A DNA stretch of 64,000 nt from CAZAYY01 sp964489525 (GTDB lineage: Bacteria; Chloroflexota; Anaerolineae; Anaerolineales; JABWBV01). Both the position numbers and the translations under genes were made by a program. The stretch lies in assembly GCA_964489525.1 (NCBI GenBank), contig CAZAYY010000013.1:1-64000 (forward strand), written 5' to 3'. The first letter of the stretch is position 1, and each line of letters starts with the position of its first letter. The notes beneath the pieces are model-generated. The model was not told where the DNA came from and made no database searches. It saw only the letters and a program-made list of their open reading frames with translations. This document shows, in pieces, positions 7,305-15,453 of the stretch.

Positions 7305-8048
7305 TTACCGTAAGTTGCGAACATTCCGGTTCTGGCCGCCTTTTTGATTCATGGAAATTGAGTGATATTCCGGCTCTGCTGGCGTGTATACAGGTTCTGT
7401 AGGAGAATGGGGTTGAGGACGGCTTGAAAATGAAGCCCCGCGGCTGGCATTGCTGTTGGTGGGACCGTAGGAAAATCCATTCTGGAGGTTGCTGCCGCGA
7501 GGTTGAATTTGATTGGAGCGGTGCTGCTCGAGCATCGGCCGTTGGTTGGCTCGAGTTTTTCCCTGGCTGAACAAACGCTCCCCTGCCGTGGAAAACGACC
7601 CAATCAGCAGCAGCCGGGTGATCCAAACAAGGATTGCAATAAAAATGGGGACGACTTTCAACAGGGTGGTGTGTTCCACAACTGCATTGCCCATGGATGT
7701 GTGGTTCAACAAAGCAATAGAAACACCCCACCAGGTCAGCATGGCATTCATCGCCGCTGCAAGCAGCCATGCCCCAAACAAATACCAAATTTCAACAGGC
7801 TCTTCACTGCCCGATTCTGGGGTGAAAATTCGAGCGATTCCTGCAAAGTCTATGCCGCAAAAAGCAATTGAAAGAATGGTGGACCAGCGAATGCCAAGAA
7901 AGCTCAACTCGCCCAACAAATCCCTCAACGCAAAATCGGTGGTACTGAAATTGAAGATTTCAAACGCCAGGAGGGCAAGTACAATCATGCCACCAAAAGT
8001 TGCCCCGCGGTTGATTTGAAGCAAACTGGAAAAAGATTTTTGGTTCAT
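7305..8048 (-). CDS. Multi-pass membrane protein with disordered polar tail, function unknown
   Basis: This 247-residue protein is not recognised. It has about four hydrophobic helices (roughly residues 17-35, 50-70, 85-112, 128-150). A basic, Gln/Asn/Ser/Arg/Pro-rich tail (about 155-247) is predicted to be disordered and probably cytoplasmic. It is a single-gene transcript with its own consensus promoter and terminator. Two GAAC-N4-GTTC-like boxes overlap that promoter, suggesting control by LexA and hence a damage-response role such as a division inhibitor; that is a hypothesis. AAGGAAGGA precedes the ATG. Confidence 0.7.
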   Translation of the reverse strand: MNQKSFSSLLQINRGATFGGMIVLALLAFEIFNFSTTDFALRDLLGELSFLGIRWSTILSIAFCGIDFAGIARIFTPESGSEEPVEIWYLFGAWLLAAAMNAMLTWWGVSIALLNHTSMGNAVVEHTTLLKVVPIFIAILVWITRLLLIGSFSTAGERLFSQGKTRANQRPMLEQHRSNQIQPRGSNLQNGFSYGPTNSNASRGASFSSRPQPHSPTEPVYTPAEPEYHSISMNQKGGQNRNVRNLR

Positions 8049-8084
8049 CGTTCCTTCCTTTTACCTTAAGGATCCCGTAAAATC

Positions 8085-8135
8085 GAACATAAGTTCTGTA
8101 ATTGGAATTATAGAATGGATGTTCTAATATGTCAA
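8085..8135 (-). promoter_or_regulatory. Consensus promoter with two LexA-like boxes
   Basis: On the minus strand, TTGACA (8135-8130), a 17-bp spacer and TATAAT (8112-8107) match the consensus exactly. GAAC-ATAA-GTTC (8085-8096) lies at the predicted start site, and GAAT-GGAT-GTTC (8113-8124, one mismatch) lies between -35 and -10. GAAC-N4-GTTC is the Gram-positive LexA operator; its use in this organism is inferred. The promoter drives the gene at 7305-8048, with a leader of about 50 nt. Confidence 0.75.
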
Positions 8136-8145
8136 GGGGCAATTT

Positions 8146-8174
8146 TTCGCAAAACACGATTTCTTAGGTAGAAT
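8146..8174 (+). promoter_or_regulatory. Possible promoter for the gene at 8212
   Basis: TTCGCA (8146-8151), a 17-bp spacer and TAGAAT (8169-8174) give a moderate sigma-70-type match, divergent from the strong minus-strand promoter. The start codon is about 30 nt downstream of the predicted transcription start. Confidence 0.45.
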
Positions 8175-8211
8175 ACATGCATGGTGTTTGTGGCCCTTGA
8201 TAAGGAGCATG

Positions 8212-8964
8212 ATGAGAATTCTTGCAATTATTTCTGGTGAATATGGGCGGCGGCATGTTGAGAACGTGGTTTTACACCAGCCGGGGTATTGGACGATAGA
8301 AACCTGGCAGTCGCCGACCTTCTTTCCGATGATGATTGATTATCCTGAGGATTTTCTTCCAGCCTCGTTTGCTGCTGCTGACCTTATCCTATCTTTTGCA
8401 GAGCATAAAGGTGTGGCTGAACTGCTGCCGGATATTGCGCGCATGACTGGCGCACGCGGGGTGGTTGTAGCAGTGGATAACGCTGCCTGGCTTCCGATGG
8501 GGCTCGCTCGACAGCTTGGCGGGTGGTTGGCAGCCCAGGGTGTGGCTTTTGCTGCTCCCAAGCCTTTGTGTTCGCTAACAGAGCGCGATTATGGGGTTAC
8601 TCGCCGCGAACGGGCAGCATACCAATCTGCCGAAATCAGCGAGTTTGCCCGTTTTTTTGGTCAACCCCGATTGCGTATCTCGGTTGACCCAGCAACCCGG
8701 GTGATTTCAGCTGTCGAAACAGAACGGGATGCGGTGTGTGGTTGTGCCCGGTATGTAGCTCAAAACCTGGTTGGGATTAACGTGGATGATGCCGAAGAAA
8801 AGGCAGGGCTTATACACCATCATTTTCCTTGCCTGGCCAGCATGGAAAAACTGGCAGAGTTTAATCATGATACGTTGATGCATGCTTCCGGCCATTTGCT
8901 CAGAGATAACGTCGCCGAGCAAATTAAACCATTCAAGCAAACCCGCTATTTTCGTCCCGGGTAA
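8212..8964 (+). CDS. DUF166-like protein
   Basis: This 250-residue soluble protein begins MRILAIISGEYGRRHVENVV. It resembles the DUF166 family, known mainly from methanogens and Dehalococcoides relatives; family assignment is from memory of its pattern, including a Cys-containing VCGCARYVAQNL segment near residue 178. Databases have labelled some members thymidylate-synthase-like, but I see no basis for assigning a reaction. The start at 8212 (or ATG 8209) is chosen for the AAGGAG at 8202-8207; an in-frame TTG at 8188 lacks such a site. A lipoprotein gene follows 16 nt later. Confidence 0.6.
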   Translation: MRILAIISGEYGRRHVENVVLHQPGYWTIETWQSPTFFPMMIDYPEDFLPASFAAADLILSFAEHKGVAELLPDIARMTGARGVVVAVDNAAWLPMGLARQLGGWLAAQGVAFAAPKPLCSLTERDYGVTRRERAAYQSAEISEFARFFGQPRLRISVDPATRVISAVETERDAVCGCARYVAQNLVGINVDDAEEKAGLIHHHFPCLASMEKLAEFNHDTLMHASGHLLRDNVAEQIKPFKQTRYFRPG

Positions 8965-8980
8965 TTCATGAAGATTCACT

Positions 8981-10045
8981 TTGCATAAGAAGATTCGTGG
9001 GCTTTTTTTCTTGTGGGCATTTGTCCTGGTTGTGATCGGTTCTGCTTGTGGCAGCCCCGCTGCCAGCCCGACAGAAACCCTTCCGGATACGACGCTTAGG
9101 CCAGGGGCGTTTGAGGCGGAAGAGCCCATCTTACCCCGGTTTATCCCATTGTCGGGAAGCCTGGCAACCGCTGAAGCGGAAATATCAGCCATGGATTGGT
9201 ACCAGGATTGGCTGGTTTTGGTGCCGCAATATCCGCATCGTTTTGAGGGGGTGATTTTTACCATTGCCAGGAACGAGCTTGTGCGCTCGGTCCAATCCAA
9301 TCCCCCTGTACCTGTAACCATCATAGAAGTCCCGCTGATCGCACCTGGTTTAGAATCTTTGCCAGGCTATGAAGGGATTGAAGCCATTGTGTTTGACGGC
9401 TCACGGGTTTTTGTGACGGTTGAAGCCAGGGTTGGCCTCAATAAAATGCAATCTGTTTTAATACCGGGCAGTGTTTCTCCCGATTTCACCCAGGTCCATC
9501 TTGATGTGGACGCCGGGGTTGTGATCCCTGCCCAGTCGCCTTTAAGCAATTATTCAGATGAAAGTATGGTGGTTGTTCCTAATGGCTTGCTAACCATTTA
9601 TGAAGCCAATGGGGCGAATGTCAATCCACAGCCGGTCGCATCCTTTTTTTCGGCGGATCTCCAGACCCGCCAACCCATTCGGATGCCTTCCATCGAATAT
9701 CGGATTACCGATGCCTCTCAATTGGATGGCGAGGGCATTTTTTGGGTGATTAATTATCTGTTTCCGGGGGATATTAAGAAACTGGACCCTGCCAGCGACC
9801 GGGTTGCAGCAACCTGGTTGGCGAACCTGCCCCCGGACGAAAAAGGTCGGGTTGAACGATTGGTAGCCTTGAAATTCGCCCCTGAAGGAATTTCGCTGGC
9901 AGACATTCCCCCGGTAATCCTTGGGTTAGATCCGGATGGAGAAGCGCGGAATTGGGAGGGTCTGGCCTTAATCCCTGGCGAGGGATTTCTTTTGGTTACT
10001 GATAAATTTCCTAAAACGATTCTGGCTTTTGTTCCGTTTCCCTAA
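8981..10045 (+). CDS. Lipoprotein with esterase-like/phytase-like beta-propeller domain
   Basis: This 354-residue protein has a lipoprotein signal (hydrophobic residues 7-22, lipobox IGSAC with Cys23) and a short Ser/Pro/Thr linker. The body has repeated strands and motifs such as GYEGIEAIVFDG and DGEARNWEGLALIPGEGFLL. This pattern resembles the esterase-like domain of phytase family, so a surface-exposed beta-propeller is likely; substrate unknown. The start is TTG at 8981, giving a well-formed signal peptide. Confidence 0.6.
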   Translation: MHKKIRGLFFLWAFVLVVIGSACGSPAASPTETLPDTTLRPGAFEAEEPILPRFIPLSGSLATAEAEISAMDWYQDWLVLVPQYPHRFEGVIFTIARNELVRSVQSNPPVPVTIIEVPLIAPGLESLPGYEGIEAIVFDGSRVFVTVEARVGLNKMQSVLIPGSVSPDFTQVHLDVDAGVVIPAQSPLSNYSDESMVVVPNGLLTIYEANGANVNPQPVASFFSADLQTRQPIRMPSIEYRITDASQLDGEGIFWVINYLFPGDIKKLDPASDRVAATWLANLPPDEKGRVERLVALKFAPEGISLADIPPVILGLDPDGEARNWEGLALIPGEGFLLVTDKFPKTILAFVPFP

Positions 10046-10154
10046 AAATCAACGATTTCCCCTCGAATTGATGATAAATCTGCCGAAATATGGTAAGATT
10101 TTTTAGGTCAAATACACCCATCCTTTGTCCAAAATACCACGAAGGTAAACCACT

Positions 10155-10775
10155 ATGAGTAATCAGTTATATTATCCGAATATTTGGGGCCGAAGTATTT
10201 TGACTTCGGCTGAAGAAATTTTGGGACCCAAAGGAATCAACGCTCTGCTCAACCTGGCCGGGTTGCAAGAGTACCTTGGAAATTATCCTCCGGATAACAT
10301 TCAAAAAGCGTTTCCCTTTTCGCATGTAGCCCGGATTCAACAGGGCTTGTATGATATGTATGGGCCCAAAGGTGCGCGGGTTTTTGCGACACGCGGCGGA
10401 GAACAGACCTTCCAACACAGCCTGGCGAAGTATGATACGGTTCAAAAAGCCGCCCAAATGGCGATGGGCTTAGGGTCGGTTGAAACCCGGATGAAAATTG
10501 GCATTAATTTCTTTTCCAAGTTTTTCAACATGGTAAGTGACCAGGTCGTGAGAATTGATGAGGACGACCGGCATTGGTATTGGATTATTGAGCGCTGCCC
10601 GATGTGTCACGAACGCCATGCTACCGAGCCAGTTTGCTACCTGGGGGTGGGGGTTCTCAATGCGGCTTCCCGGTGGGCAACCAATGGTGTCAAATTCCGC
10701 ATCACTGAAACCGAATGTATTGCAATGGGTCATTCTGCGTGTGTATTGGCCATAGAAAAAGAACCCCTTGGATAA
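10155..10775 (+). CDS. V4R-like domain protein
   Basis: This 206-residue soluble protein has a C-terminal region with paired cysteines (ERCPMCHERHATEPVCYL, about 154-172) and an ending ITETECIAMGHSACVLAI. That matches the V4R (4-vinyl reductase) fold, which binds small hydrophobic ligands; in Chloroflexota it occurs in BchJ-like proteins and in sensors. No photosynthesis genes are nearby, so a ligand-binding or sensory role is more likely than chlorophyll synthesis. It is a single gene, ended by a terminator at 10811. Confidence 0.6.
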   Translation: MSNQLYYPNIWGRSILTSAEEILGPKGINALLNLAGLQEYLGNYPPDNIQKAFPFSHVARIQQGLYDMYGPKGARVFATRGGEQTFQHSLAKYDTVQKAAQMAMGLGSVETRMKIGINFFSKFFNMVSDQVVRIDEDDRHWYWIIERCPMCHERHATEPVCYLGVGVLNAASRWATNGVKFRITETECIAMGHSACVLAIEKEPLG

Positions 10776-10810
10776 CCTGAGCCGACGAAACGGTATGAAA
10801 AGGTAATAAA

Positions 10811-10836
10811 GCCGCCCGAAATCGGGCGGTTTTGTT
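10811..10836 (+). terminator. Intrinsic terminator
   Basis: CCGCCCGA and TCGGGCGG form a tight stem followed by TTTTGTTTT. It ends the V4R-like gene and separates it from the transketolase gene. Confidence 0.88.
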
Positions 10837-10922
10837 TTAGGGGTAATGGTGGTGCGATTCTTCAAGCCTGGCGTATAATGGAGAAGGAATTCATTCGGCA
10901 TCATGATTTGGAGGAACTCAAA

Positions 10923-12941
10923 GTGACAAACCTTTCTTCATCTACCCCCCTTGCCGCAAAAATGGTGAACACCATTCGATTCCTGGCGGCAGATGCTGTT
11001 CAAAATGCGAATTCGGGGCATCCGGGGTTGCCAATGGGTGCTGCTGCCATGGCGTATACCCTCTGGACACGATTTTTGCGGCATAACCCCGCAAACCCCT
11101 CCTGGCCTGGCCGAGACCGGTTCATTCTTTCGGGAGGTCATGGCAGCATGTTGTTGTATGCCTTGCTGCACCTTACGGGTTATGACCTGCCCCTGGATGA
11201 GCTTAAACAATTCCGCCAGTGGGGAAGCCGGACCCCAGGGCACCCAGAGTTTGGGCTTACACCTGGCGTTGAGGTGACCACTGGCCCGCTCGGCCAGGGT
11301 TTTGCCAATGGGGTGGGTATGGCGCTGGCTGCCAAACACCTGGGCCAAAGATTCAACCGCCCGGATTTTGACCTCTTCGACCAGAAAATTTTCGCAATTG
11401 TCACCGATGGTGACCTGATGGAGGGGGTTGCCGCTGAAGCGGCTTCGCTTGCCGGTCATTTGCACCTGGGGAACCTGGTGTATTTATACGATGACAACCA
11501 GATTTCGATTGATGGCAGCACCGACCTGGCTTTCTCGGAAAACCGGGCTGCCCGTTTTGAGGCTTATGGTTGGCATGTGCGCCATGTTACAGATGGCCAC
11601 GATGTCGAAGCGCTTGACCAGGCCATTCGTGAAGCCCTGGCAGATCCCCGCCCATCGCTTTTGCTGTGTAAGACCATCATAGGCCAGGGCCTTCCCTCTC
11701 GGCAGGGTACATCCAAAGCCCACAGCGACCCTCCCGGTTGGCCAGAAATCCAGGCGGGAAAACAGGCCTATAATTGGCCGCTGGAACCTCCATTCTACAT
11801 CCCCGATGAGGTGCTTGTCGAATTTCGCCAGGCAGTTCCCCGCGGCGCAGCACTGCAAAGGGATTGGGATCAATTGTTGAACCAATACCAGGAAGCCCAT
11901 CCAGCGCTTGCCCGTGAACTGCTTTTCATTCTATCAGGAGACCTTCCCAAAGATTGGGAAACTGCCCTACCGGTTTTTCCGGCGGATGACAAAGGCATGG
12001 CCAGCCGGGTTTCTTCCGGGAAGGTGATTAATGCACTTGCACCGGTTGTTCCCGGTCTGGTAGGTGGGTCGGCAGACCTCACCCCATCCAACAAAACCTG
12101 GATTGATGGAAGCCCCGCCATGCAGGCCTTGAATTACTTTGGGCGCAATATCCATTTTGGTGTACGCGAGCATGCGATGGGAGCCATTGCCAATGGGATG
12201 TGTCTCTTTAACGGCATCAGGCCGTTTGTGGGCACCTTTTTGGCTTTTGTGGACTACATGCGCCCGGCTGTTCGCCTGGCGGCTCTTTCTCATCTGCCTG
12301 TGATCTTTGTATATACCCATGACAGCATCGGGGTTGGCGAAGATGGTCCGACCCACCAACCGGTTGAGCAAGTTGCTTCGCTGCGGGCTATGCCCAACCT
12401 GCTGGTGATTCGCCCTGCCGATGCCAACGAAACCGCTCAGGCATGGAGAATCGCCCTTCAACAGCGAAACCGGCCCACGGCCCTCATCCTGACCCGGCAA
12501 GATCTACCTACCCTCAATCGAGAAATTTTTAGCCCTGCAGATGGCTTGCGCCGGGGTGGTTACGTCCTGGCTGATATTGGGGATGCGGAACAGCCAGACA
12601 TGATTTTGATGGCTTCCGGATCTGAAGTATCCCTGATCGTCGAAGCCGGACTGCGCCTGGCCGCCGAGGGCATTTGTGTCCGGCTGGTTTCCTTCCCCTC
12701 TTGGGCGTTATTTGAAGAACAAACCCCTGAATATCGAGCCCAGGTATTACCGCCTGGCGTAACCCGCCGCCTGGCCGTTGAAGCGGGGGTTGGCCAGGGT
12801 TGGGATAAATACCTTGGCTTTGGCGGCAGCATGCTCGGTATTGAACGCTTTGGGGCTTCTGCTCCAGCCAAAACCGTTTTTGAGAATTATGGATTTACCA
12901 TAGATAATATTGTGCAGAAAGCATTGGCGTTGAAAGGTTAA
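10923..12941 (+). CDS. tkt: Transketolase
   Basis: This 672-residue thiamine-diphosphate enzyme transfers two-carbon units between sugar phosphates in the pentose-phosphate pathway. The ThDP region shows SGHPGLPMGAA, GPLGQGFANGVGMA and the GDGDLMEG-type segment (VTDGDLMEGVAAEAAS). The pyrimidine domain has GVREHAMGAIANG and THDSIGVGEDGPTHQP. The start is GTG at 10923, with GGAGGA 7 nt upstream (10910-10915); an upstream ATG at 10878 lies within a TATAAT (10874-10879) that probably serves as the -10. hutH follows 8 nt after the stop. Confidence 0.97.
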   Translation: MTNLSSSTPLAAKMVNTIRFLAADAVQNANSGHPGLPMGAAAMAYTLWTRFLRHNPANPSWPGRDRFILSGGHGSMLLYALLHLTGYDLPLDELKQFRQWGSRTPGHPEFGLTPGVEVTTGPLGQGFANGVGMALAAKHLGQRFNRPDFDLFDQKIFAIVTDGDLMEGVAAEAASLAGHLHLGNLVYLYDDNQISIDGSTDLAFSENRAARFEAYGWHVRHVTDGHDVEALDQAIREALADPRPSLLLCKTIIGQGLPSRQGTSKAHSDPPGWPEIQAGKQAYNWPLEPPFYIPDEVLVEFRQAVPRGAALQRDWDQLLNQYQEAHPALARELLFILSGDLPKDWETALPVFPADDKGMASRVSSGKVINALAPVVPGLVGGSADLTPSNKTWIDGSPAMQALNYFGRNIHFGVREHAMGAIANGMCLFNGIRPFVGTFLAFVDYMRPAVRLAALSHLPVIFVYTHDSIGVGEDGPTHQPVEQVASLRAMPNLLVIRPADANETAQAWRIALQQRNRPTALILTRQDLPTLNREIFSPADGLRRGGYVLADIGDAEQPDMILMASGSEVSLIVEAGLRLAAEGICVRLVSFPSWALFEEQTPEYRAQVLPPGVTRRLAVEAGVGQGWDKYLGFGGSMLGIERFGASAPAKTVFENYGFTIDNIVQKALALKG

Positions 12942-12949
12942 AAAAATCC

Positions 12950-14533
12950 ATGCAAATCAATGGCGATCCCCTCTTAATTTCTGGCGATAACCTGGTTATG
13001 GATGATGTGGTGGCGGTGGCCAATGGACGCAGGGTGGCAATTGCCCCGGAGGCCTATGACCGGATGCGCCAATCTCGGGCGGGTGTGGAACGCCTGGTTG
13101 CGGAAAACAAAGTTGCATACGGCATTACCACCGGATTTGGTCGTTTTAAAGATCGGGTGATTGACCCAAGCCAAACCCAGGAACTGCAGGTCAACCTGGT
13201 GCGCAGTCACGCGGTGGGTATTGGCCCTTTGTTGGCCGAGGAACAGGTGCGTGCCATGCTCCTGGTGCGGGCAAATACGCTTGTAAAGGGCTATTCTGGG
13301 ATTCGCCCACAGCTGGCAGAATTGTTGGTGGCCATGCTGAACCAAAAAGTTCACCCACAAATCCCCTCTAAAGGGTCCTTAGGGGCCAGCGGTGACCTGG
13401 CCCCCCTGGCCCACCTGGCGTTGGTGGTTATGGGCGAAGGCCAGGCCTGGTTTGAAGGAAAAAGCATGGAAGGAGGCGAAGCCCTGGCCAGCGCTGGCCT
13501 GGCACCCATACGTTTGGAAGCCAAGGAAGGATTGGCCCTGCTCAATGGCACGGCCATGATGGTTGGGTTGGGCGCATTGTTGGTTCGCCGGGCCATCAAC
13601 CTGGTGTTGACTGCCGATATTGCCGCCTGCATGAGCCTGGAGGCGCTGAATGGCACTGATCGGGCATATGACAGCCGGGTGCATGCCTTGCGCCCACACC
13701 CCCGGCAGATGGACTGTGCAGCATTTTTGCGAAAAATTGTGGCGGGCAGCAAAATGCTGCGCAGCACCGACCCCACCAACCCCCACAACACCAACGTTCA
13801 GGATGCCTATACCCTGCGCTGTGTACCCCAGGTCCATGGCGCCATTCGGGATGCCATTGCGTATGCCAGGTGGGTGATCAACATTGAGTTGAATTCGGTG
13901 AACGATAACCCGATTATTTTCGCGGATGATGTCACGGGTGATGTGGATGTCATCTCCGCTGGTAATTTCCATGGGGAACCGGTGGCCATTGCCATGGATT
14001 ACTTAAAACTGGCACTTACCGAGTTGGGCAACATGAGTGAGCGCCGGATTGCCCGGTTGGTGGATGCAGATAGCAATGGGGGTGTTTTACCGATGTTCCT
14101 CACCGCCCATGGCGGCCTGGAAAGTGGGTTTATGATTGCCCAATATTCTGCTGCCTCGTTGGCCTCGGAAAACAAGGTGCTTGCCCACCCTGCGAGCGCT
14201 GACACAATTCCCACCAGTGCCAATGTTGAAGACCATGTCAGCATGGGCGCGGCGGCTGTGAACCAGGCGATTCAGATTTTGGAGAATGTTGAAACCATTG
14301 TGGCGCTTGAATTAATGAGTGCCGCCCAGGGAATTGATTTCCGGCTGCAGTCGGCAGGACTGAACGCCACTGCGCTTGGTGAAGGAACCCAAACCGCCTA
14401 TACCCTGATTCGCAAGAAAGTGCCTTTTTTAAAAAAAGATGTCGTCCTGGCCCCCCTGGTGGAAACCATGCGCCAAGAGGTGGTTGCCGCCACCTTTAAA
14501 ATTGCGGTAGAACAGCGCCTGGGAATGGATTAA
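12950..14533 (+). CDS. hutH: Histidine ammonia-lyase
   Basis: This 527-residue aromatic amino-acid lyase removes ammonia from histidine to give urocanate. Residues Ala146-Ser147-Gly148 in GSLGASGDLAPLAH cyclise to the MIO electrophile. Tyr57 (AYGITTGFG) and the SHAVG segment with His87 fit histidine rather than phenylalanine lyases. Length is slightly above the usual ~510. No other hut genes are adjacent; it follows transketolase by 8 nt. A related specificity (tyrosine or phenylalanine) is less likely but not excluded. Confidence 0.9.
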   Translation: MQINGDPLLISGDNLVMDDVVAVANGRRVAIAPEAYDRMRQSRAGVERLVAENKVAYGITTGFGRFKDRVIDPSQTQELQVNLVRSHAVGIGPLLAEEQVRAMLLVRANTLVKGYSGIRPQLAELLVAMLNQKVHPQIPSKGSLGASGDLAPLAHLALVVMGEGQAWFEGKSMEGGEALASAGLAPIRLEAKEGLALLNGTAMMVGLGALLVRRAINLVLTADIAACMSLEALNGTDRAYDSRVHALRPHPRQMDCAAFLRKIVAGSKMLRSTDPTNPHNTNVQDAYTLRCVPQVHGAIRDAIAYARWVINIELNSVNDNPIIFADDVTGDVDVISAGNFHGEPVAIAMDYLKLALTELGNMSERRIARLVDADSNGGVLPMFLTAHGGLESGFMIAQYSAASLASENKVLAHPASADTIPTSANVEDHVSMGAAAVNQAIQILENVETIVALELMSAAQGIDFRLQSAGLNATALGEGTQTAYTLIRKKVPFLKKDVVLAPLVETMRQEVVAATFKIAVEQRLGMD

Positions 14534-14557
14534 ATCGAACAACCTGGAGATAAAAAA

Positions 14558-15430
14558 ATGACAGATGAAGGTAAAGCCCCCCAATTCTCTGAGATTTTGG
14601 CCCGTTTGAAAAAGTTGAATCTTGAAAAATTGGCCGACTCTTTCGACCAGTTTGAAGATATTGCCGGGAAATTTCTTCCTGGGTTAATGCCCACGGAGGC
14701 GCTGGTGAAACAGGCTGCCGATTTGATTGTGGAGTTTGGAGAACCCGCCCAAAACGCAATTTCCGAACTGCTGTGCGGCCCGGATTCAACTTTGCGCGAT
14801 TTTATTAAAGGGGAACTGGACAAGGATGCCAAGAAGGCTGCACTGGCCCTGGTTCCCCCTTTAATTAAACAGTTCACCCTGGACCCTGCTGCGGCCTTGA
14901 AGGTAGCTGGTTTTATTGTAGGTGCGCTGATTTCGAAGGCGGATGATGATTTGTGCAAATCCCTTGCAGGCAAGGGTTTGACTGGAGCAGCCCCTGCAAA
15001 ACCGCAGGTGAAACCCGCCCCCCCGGCCAAGCCAAAAAAAGACACCGCCAAACCCAAAAAAGAGAGCACCGCCAAACCCAAAAAAGAGAGCACCGCCAAA
15101 CCCTCAGGTAAACCCCCGAAAACCAGCGCTGCATCGAAACCAAAAACCGAAAGCAAACCCACAAAACCCAAAACTTCAGCAAGTTCCACGAAACCGGCTG
15201 ATGATGAGAAACCCGATCGGAAAACCACGGAAACCAAGCCAAAAAAGACCGCCACCAGTTCAAATAAAACCACCAAAGCCGAGAAAACGGACAAAAAGTC
15301 ATCTACGGCTAAACCGGCGAAACCCAAAAAAACCACAAAGGCTAAAGCCGATGATCAGTCGCCGACAGCCACGACGGCCAAACCCAAAACCCCCAAAAAA
15401 CCCAAGGCAGCCCAGTCCCCTAAAAAATAA
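14558..15430 (+). CDS. Protein with histone-H1-like Lys/Pro/Ala/Thr tail
   Basis: This 290-residue protein is in two parts. Residues 1-145 form a mostly helical acidic-to-neutral domain I do not recognise. Residues 146-290 are a low-complexity tail rich in Lys, Pro, Ala, Ser and Thr, with repeated TAKPKK and KPKT units like histone H1 and bacterial H1-like DNA-binding proteins. Part of the tail comes from a 24-bp tandem repeat (15043-15103). A nucleoid or RNA-binding role is plausible but not shown. It lies between hutH and a GH3 gene, spaced like an operon member. Confidence 0.75.
   Translation: MTDEGKAPQFSEILARLKKLNLEKLADSFDQFEDIAGKFLPGLMPTEALVKQAADLIVEFGEPAQNAISELLCGPDSTLRDFIKGELDKDAKKAALALVPPLIKQFTLDPAAALKVAGFIVGALISKADDDLCKSLAGKGLTGAAPAKPQVKPAPPAKPKKDTAKPKKESTAKPKKESTAKPSGKPPKTSAASKPKTESKPTKPKTSASSTKPADDEKPDRKTTETKPKKTATSSNKTTKAEKTDKKSSTAKPAKPKKTTKAKADDQSPTATTAKPKTPKKPKAAQSPKK
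15043..15103 (+). repeat. 24-bp tandem repeat inside the H1-like tail
   Basis: The unit beginning CACCGCCAAACCC and ending AAAAAAGAGAG occurs exactly twice (15043-15066, 15067-15090), followed by a 13-bp partial third copy. The unit is in frame and encodes an eight-residue Lys/Pro/Thr/Ala/Ser repeat, so copy number can change without frameshift. Confidence 0.9.
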
Positions 15431-15453
15431 ATCCATCGCCCTGGTAGAAGCAT

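Noticed and set aside
15000..15430. Low-complexity, Pro/Lys-rich plus-strand and Phe/Trp-rich minus-strand frames in the H1-like region
   Set aside because: They are alternative readings of the same A/C-rich repeats; only the 14558 frame has an upstream ribosome site and a non-repetitive N-terminal domain.
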